The notes beneath the pieces were generated by a model that saw only the letters and a program-made list of their open reading frames with translations, searched no databases and had not been told where the DNA came from. This document shows, piece by piece, positions 32,587 through 35,005 of a DNA stretch of 35,005 nt (the first letter of the stretch is position 1; each line of letters opens with the position of its first letter). The position numbers were made by a program, and so were the translations under genes. Source of the DNA: Oscillospiraceae bacterium (GTDB taxonomy: Bacteria > Bacillota > Clostridia > Oscillospirales > Ruminococcaceae); NCBI GenBank assembly GCA_017991935.1, contig JAGOPP010000013.1:1-35005 (forward strand), read 5' to 3'.

Positions 32587-35005
32587 TTACAGTTTCCCCC
32601 TCCTGATCTTCTCGGAACGGAGCCTTGATTCCAGCTCCTGATAGACTTTATCCGCGATCTTGCGGATATTCGTGCCGCTCATCAGCTCCTCCTCCACCGC
32701 CGGGCGGGAGACCTGCCGCGGCGCGCCGGAGGATTCCTGCGCGTTGACCGCCCGGTTGACGGTGCGCTCGTGAAGCTCCTCCGTCTGCGAGACGATCTTT
32801 CTCCTCTGCCGGGTCCGGGTCTCGATCCCGGCGGCCGCCATCCTGCCCTCCACGCCGCCTGCGGGCGCGCCATGGTTTCCCAATACGAGATCCGTCGCGC
32901 CGGAGGACATGGGCTTCCGCATCCTGCCGCTCGCCGGGAGAGGGTTCCCCTCCCCGTCGAAGGCGGGCTCCAAATCGGCCGGCGGGACGCGCCCGCCGAA
33001 GATGGGATTTTGCGCGGGGACGGGCGCTTGGCGCATCCCGCGGCCCTGTCTTTCGGATACCGAGGCTCCGGCGGTTTCCCATGCCGCCGAAACCGGGCGA
33101 AAGCGCTGCTCCATCGCCGCGGGGTGGAATTTTGCCGCGATCCTCCGCGGGAAATCGTCCGCGGGCGGCTGTCCCGGCGCTTCCCCGCTCGGGTTTTGCG
33201 CCGCAAGAGATCCGCGCGGGTTTTGCCGCTCCGGTCCCATCGCGGGCGACGCCATAGGCAGAATCGTCTCCATGGGCTCCGGGGCCTGTGCCTTGCGGAC
33301 CGCCGCGGGGCCGGCTTTTATAACTTCGCTTTCCGCCTCCGCAGCGCCGATAACCTCGCGCCCGTGGGCGGAATCCGTGGTTTTTTGGGTAGAGAGGGGC
33401 GGGCGCTCCCCCATGGGCTGCTCTTCCGCGGGACGCCTTCCGGCGGGCGGCGCGCTCCCCTTTTCTCCGGGAGCGCCGTGCTCCATGGGGATCGGTTCAA
33501 ACGGCGCGAGCTGATGAAAAGCCTCTTTCGCTCCGCGCGGAGTCTCAGTCTTTTTTTCCGCGGTCACGGCTTGGCCGCCCTGCCCGGAGATCGCGGGTTC
33601 CGCCGCGCGGCCGCGCTCCGGGAGCGGGCCCTCCGGCTCCTCCCGCGCGGGGCGTCCGTACACGATGCCGGCGGGCGTAAATTCCTCCCCCGCCCTCCTC
33701 GCGACGATCACCGGCGCGGCGGGCTCCTCCTCCCGCTCCAGCCGTCGGGCCTTTCGTATGCTCTCCGGCTCGCCATGCGGCAAAGTCCCGCGCGGCTCCG
33801 GCCTCTTTGCGGATTCCTGCGCCGCCCGCTCCGGGAACCGGATCTTCGGCGGCGCGGCCGGCTCCTCCGATTGGGGCTCCGGCGTCTTTTTCTCCGGCAA
33901 GACGAGGTCCGCCGGCTCCGTGGGCGCGGCCTGCCTGCGGGCCATGCCGCCCTCCGCCGGGAGGGCGTCTTCGGCGCTCCCGCGGGGTTTTGCCCCGCTC
34001 CGGATTTCGGCTTCGGCGCCCTCGCCACGGAGACCCTGCTCCGGTTCCCGGCGGACCGCGGCCTCCCCGCGCCCGGCTGTGGCGGCTTCGAGATAAGCGG
34101 GGGGTTCCGGCTCCCGGCGGGCGGCGGTCTCCCCGTGGCCAAACGCGGCGGCTTCGGGATAGACCAAAGTTTCGGGCGTCATGGCGGGCGCCGCTTGCTT
34201 ACGGGTCATGCCGCCTTCCGCCGGTAGGACGTCTTCGGCGCTCCCACGGGGGTTTGCCCCGTCCGGGATTTCGGCTTCGGCGCGCGCGCCGCGGGCCCCG
34301 GTTTCGCTCTCTTTGATACTCTGTTTCGGCTCCCGGCGGGCGGCGGTTTCCCCGTGGCCGGATGCCGTGGCTTCGGGATAGACCAAAGTCTCCGGCACCA
34401 TGGCGGGCGCCGCCTGTCGGTGGGCCGTATGGATCGGCGGGGTTTTCTCTTCGGCATCCCCGCGGGCCGCGACGCCCGCAGAAGAGGGTTCGAATCCCTC
34501 TTTATCCGTACGGGATTCCGCCCCGACCGAGATTGCGGCTTCGCCGCGCGCGTCCCGGGCCGTATCGGCCGGAGGGGTTTTGCCTTCGGCATCCCCGCGG
34601 GCCTTTGCGCCGCGCTCCCGCGAAACCCGGTCCGGATTTCGCGCCCCTGCGGCGTTCTCTTCGGAATACGTAAAATCGAGGGGCTCCGGCGGCGCCGGTC
34701 TTGCCGGCGCCGCCGAGGAGGTCTCCTCCGCCCCGGCCCGGCGCTCCGTCTCCGGAATCCCATGCCCGGGGCGATCTATCCGATCAGAAAATTCCTCCCG
34801 AGGCTCCCCCGGTTGGAATCTCTGTTTGTTTTCGATGTGACTGCCCGCGAGCTCCCGGCGCGCGGCTTCCCGCTCGTGCTCAAGCGCCCGCGTCTCCTCG
34901 CGGAGATCGGTTTCCCTCCGGCCCAAATCGGAGGCGGCGTGCTCAAGCTCCGTTTCCTTGAGCATGAGACGTTCCCGCTCCATACGAAGCTCCTCGGTTT
35001 GGAGG
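32587..35005 (-). CDS. long low-complexity protein of the injection-system cluster, runs off the window
   Basis: At least 798 residues are visible. An in-frame ATG lies at 34983, but the frame stays open to the window edge (LQTEELR before that Met), so the true start is probably outside. The N-terminal ~50 visible residues are a charged coiled coil. About 700 residues then follow rich in Ala, Glu, Pro, Arg and Gly, with diverged repeats containing QAAPAM-PETLVYPEA and GHGETAARREP spaced 73 and 88 residues apart (about 33920-34440). The C-terminal ~40 residues look folded, ending IRKIADKVYQELESRLRSEK. The position just before the LysM adaptor suggests a structural or linker component; I do not recognise a defined family. 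High GC leaves long antisense frames open opposite it. Confidence 0.7.
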   Translation of the reverse strand, partial: LQTEELRMERERLMLKETELEHAASDLGRRETDLREETRALEHEREAARRELAGSHIENKQRFQPGEPREEFSDRIDRPGHGIPETERRAGAEETSSAAPARPAPPEPLDFTYSEENAAGARNPDRVSRERGAKARGDAEGKTPPADTARDARGEAAISVGAESRTDKEGFEPSSAGVAARGDAEEKTPPIHTAHRQAAPAMVPETLVYPEATASGHGETAARREPKQSIKESETGARGARAEAEIPDGANPRGSAEDVLPAEGGMTRKQAAPAMTPETLVYPEAAAFGHGETAARREPEPPAYLEAATAGRGEAAVRREPEQGLRGEGAEAEIRSGAKPRGSAEDALPAEGGMARRQAAPTEPADLVLPEKKTPEPQSEEPAAPPKIRFPERAAQESAKRPEPRGTLPHGEPESIRKARRLEREEEPAAPVIVARRAGEEFTPAGIVYGRPAREEPEGPLPERGRAAEPAISGQGGQAVTAEKKTETPRGAKEAFHQLAPFEPIPMEHGAPGEKGSAPPAGRRPAEEQPMGERPPLSTQKTTDSAHGREVIGAAEAESEVIKAGPAAVRKAQAPEPMETILPMASPAMGPERQNPRGSLAAQNPSGEAPGQPPADDFPRRIAAKFHPAAMEQRFRPVSAAWETAGASVSERQGRGMRQAPVPAQNPIFGGRVPPADLEPAFDGEGNPLPASGRMRKPMSSGATDLVLGNHGAPAGGVEGRMAAAGIETRTRQRRKIVSQTEELHERTVNRAVNAQESSGAPRQVSRPAVEEELMSGTNIRKIADKVYQELESRLRSEKIRRGKL

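Noticed and set aside
34430..34510. Possible tRNA gene on the plus strand
   Set aside because: The T-arm is perfect, but the anticodon loop has six bases, no D-arm consensus is present, the acceptor ends do not pair (GGATCGG against TTTATCC), and the stretch lies inside an open reading frame.

Overview
The window is GC-rich, densely coded and almost entirely bacterial in style. It most likely comes from a high-GC anaerobic member of the Clostridia, of the Oscillospirales type. The main evidence is a complete six-gene Rnf complex in the order rnfCDGEAB beside a Gx transporter gene, strong GGAGG ribosome binding sites, and a bacterial GH3 enzyme. The species cannot be named from the sequence alone.

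Layout. (1) 1-1936: a non-coding leader with imperfect direct repeats and a hairpin, then lysS on the plus strand and a bidirectional terminator. (2) 1972-2180: an array of short hairpin-forming repeats. (3) 2196-7327, minus strand: a two-gene, translationally coupled operon with its own promoter and a possible operator. It encodes a membrane methyltransferase-like/GH3 adenylating fusion and a multi-pass hybrid sensor histidine kinase. (4) 7484-9731, minus strand: an ABC-F ATPase preceded by a possible leader peptide and followed by a coupled two-helix membrane protein. (5) 9733-11982, plus strand: a membrane-anchored M3-type metallopeptidase with cytoplasmic zinc ribbons, divergent from the ABC-F gene. 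(6) 12191-17781, minus strand: a Gx transporter gene and rnfC, D, G, E, A, B, ending at a perfect 18-bp-arm terminator. (7) 17915-23075, minus strand: two dynamin-like GTPases and a uroporphyrinogen-decarboxylase-family protein. I see no strong terminator between this block and rnf. (8) 23089-35005, minus strand: the baseplate half of a contractile injection system (phage-tail-like). It runs off the right edge, where tube, sheath and ATPase genes would be expected.

How the genes may work together. The Rnf complex couples ferredoxin:NAD+ electron transfer to ion pumping and is the energy-conserving core here. The injection-system genes encode a cap or tail protein, two J-like wedge proteins, a gp25-like protein, a spike split into two genes (gpV-like and gpD-like), a LysM tube/baseplate adaptor, and a very long low-complexity protein. 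The GH3 fusion and the kinase look like a self-contained enzyme-plus-sensor unit whose substrate and signal are unknown. It is the best candidate here for an undescribed system.

All functional names come from reading motifs by eye. No searches were run.
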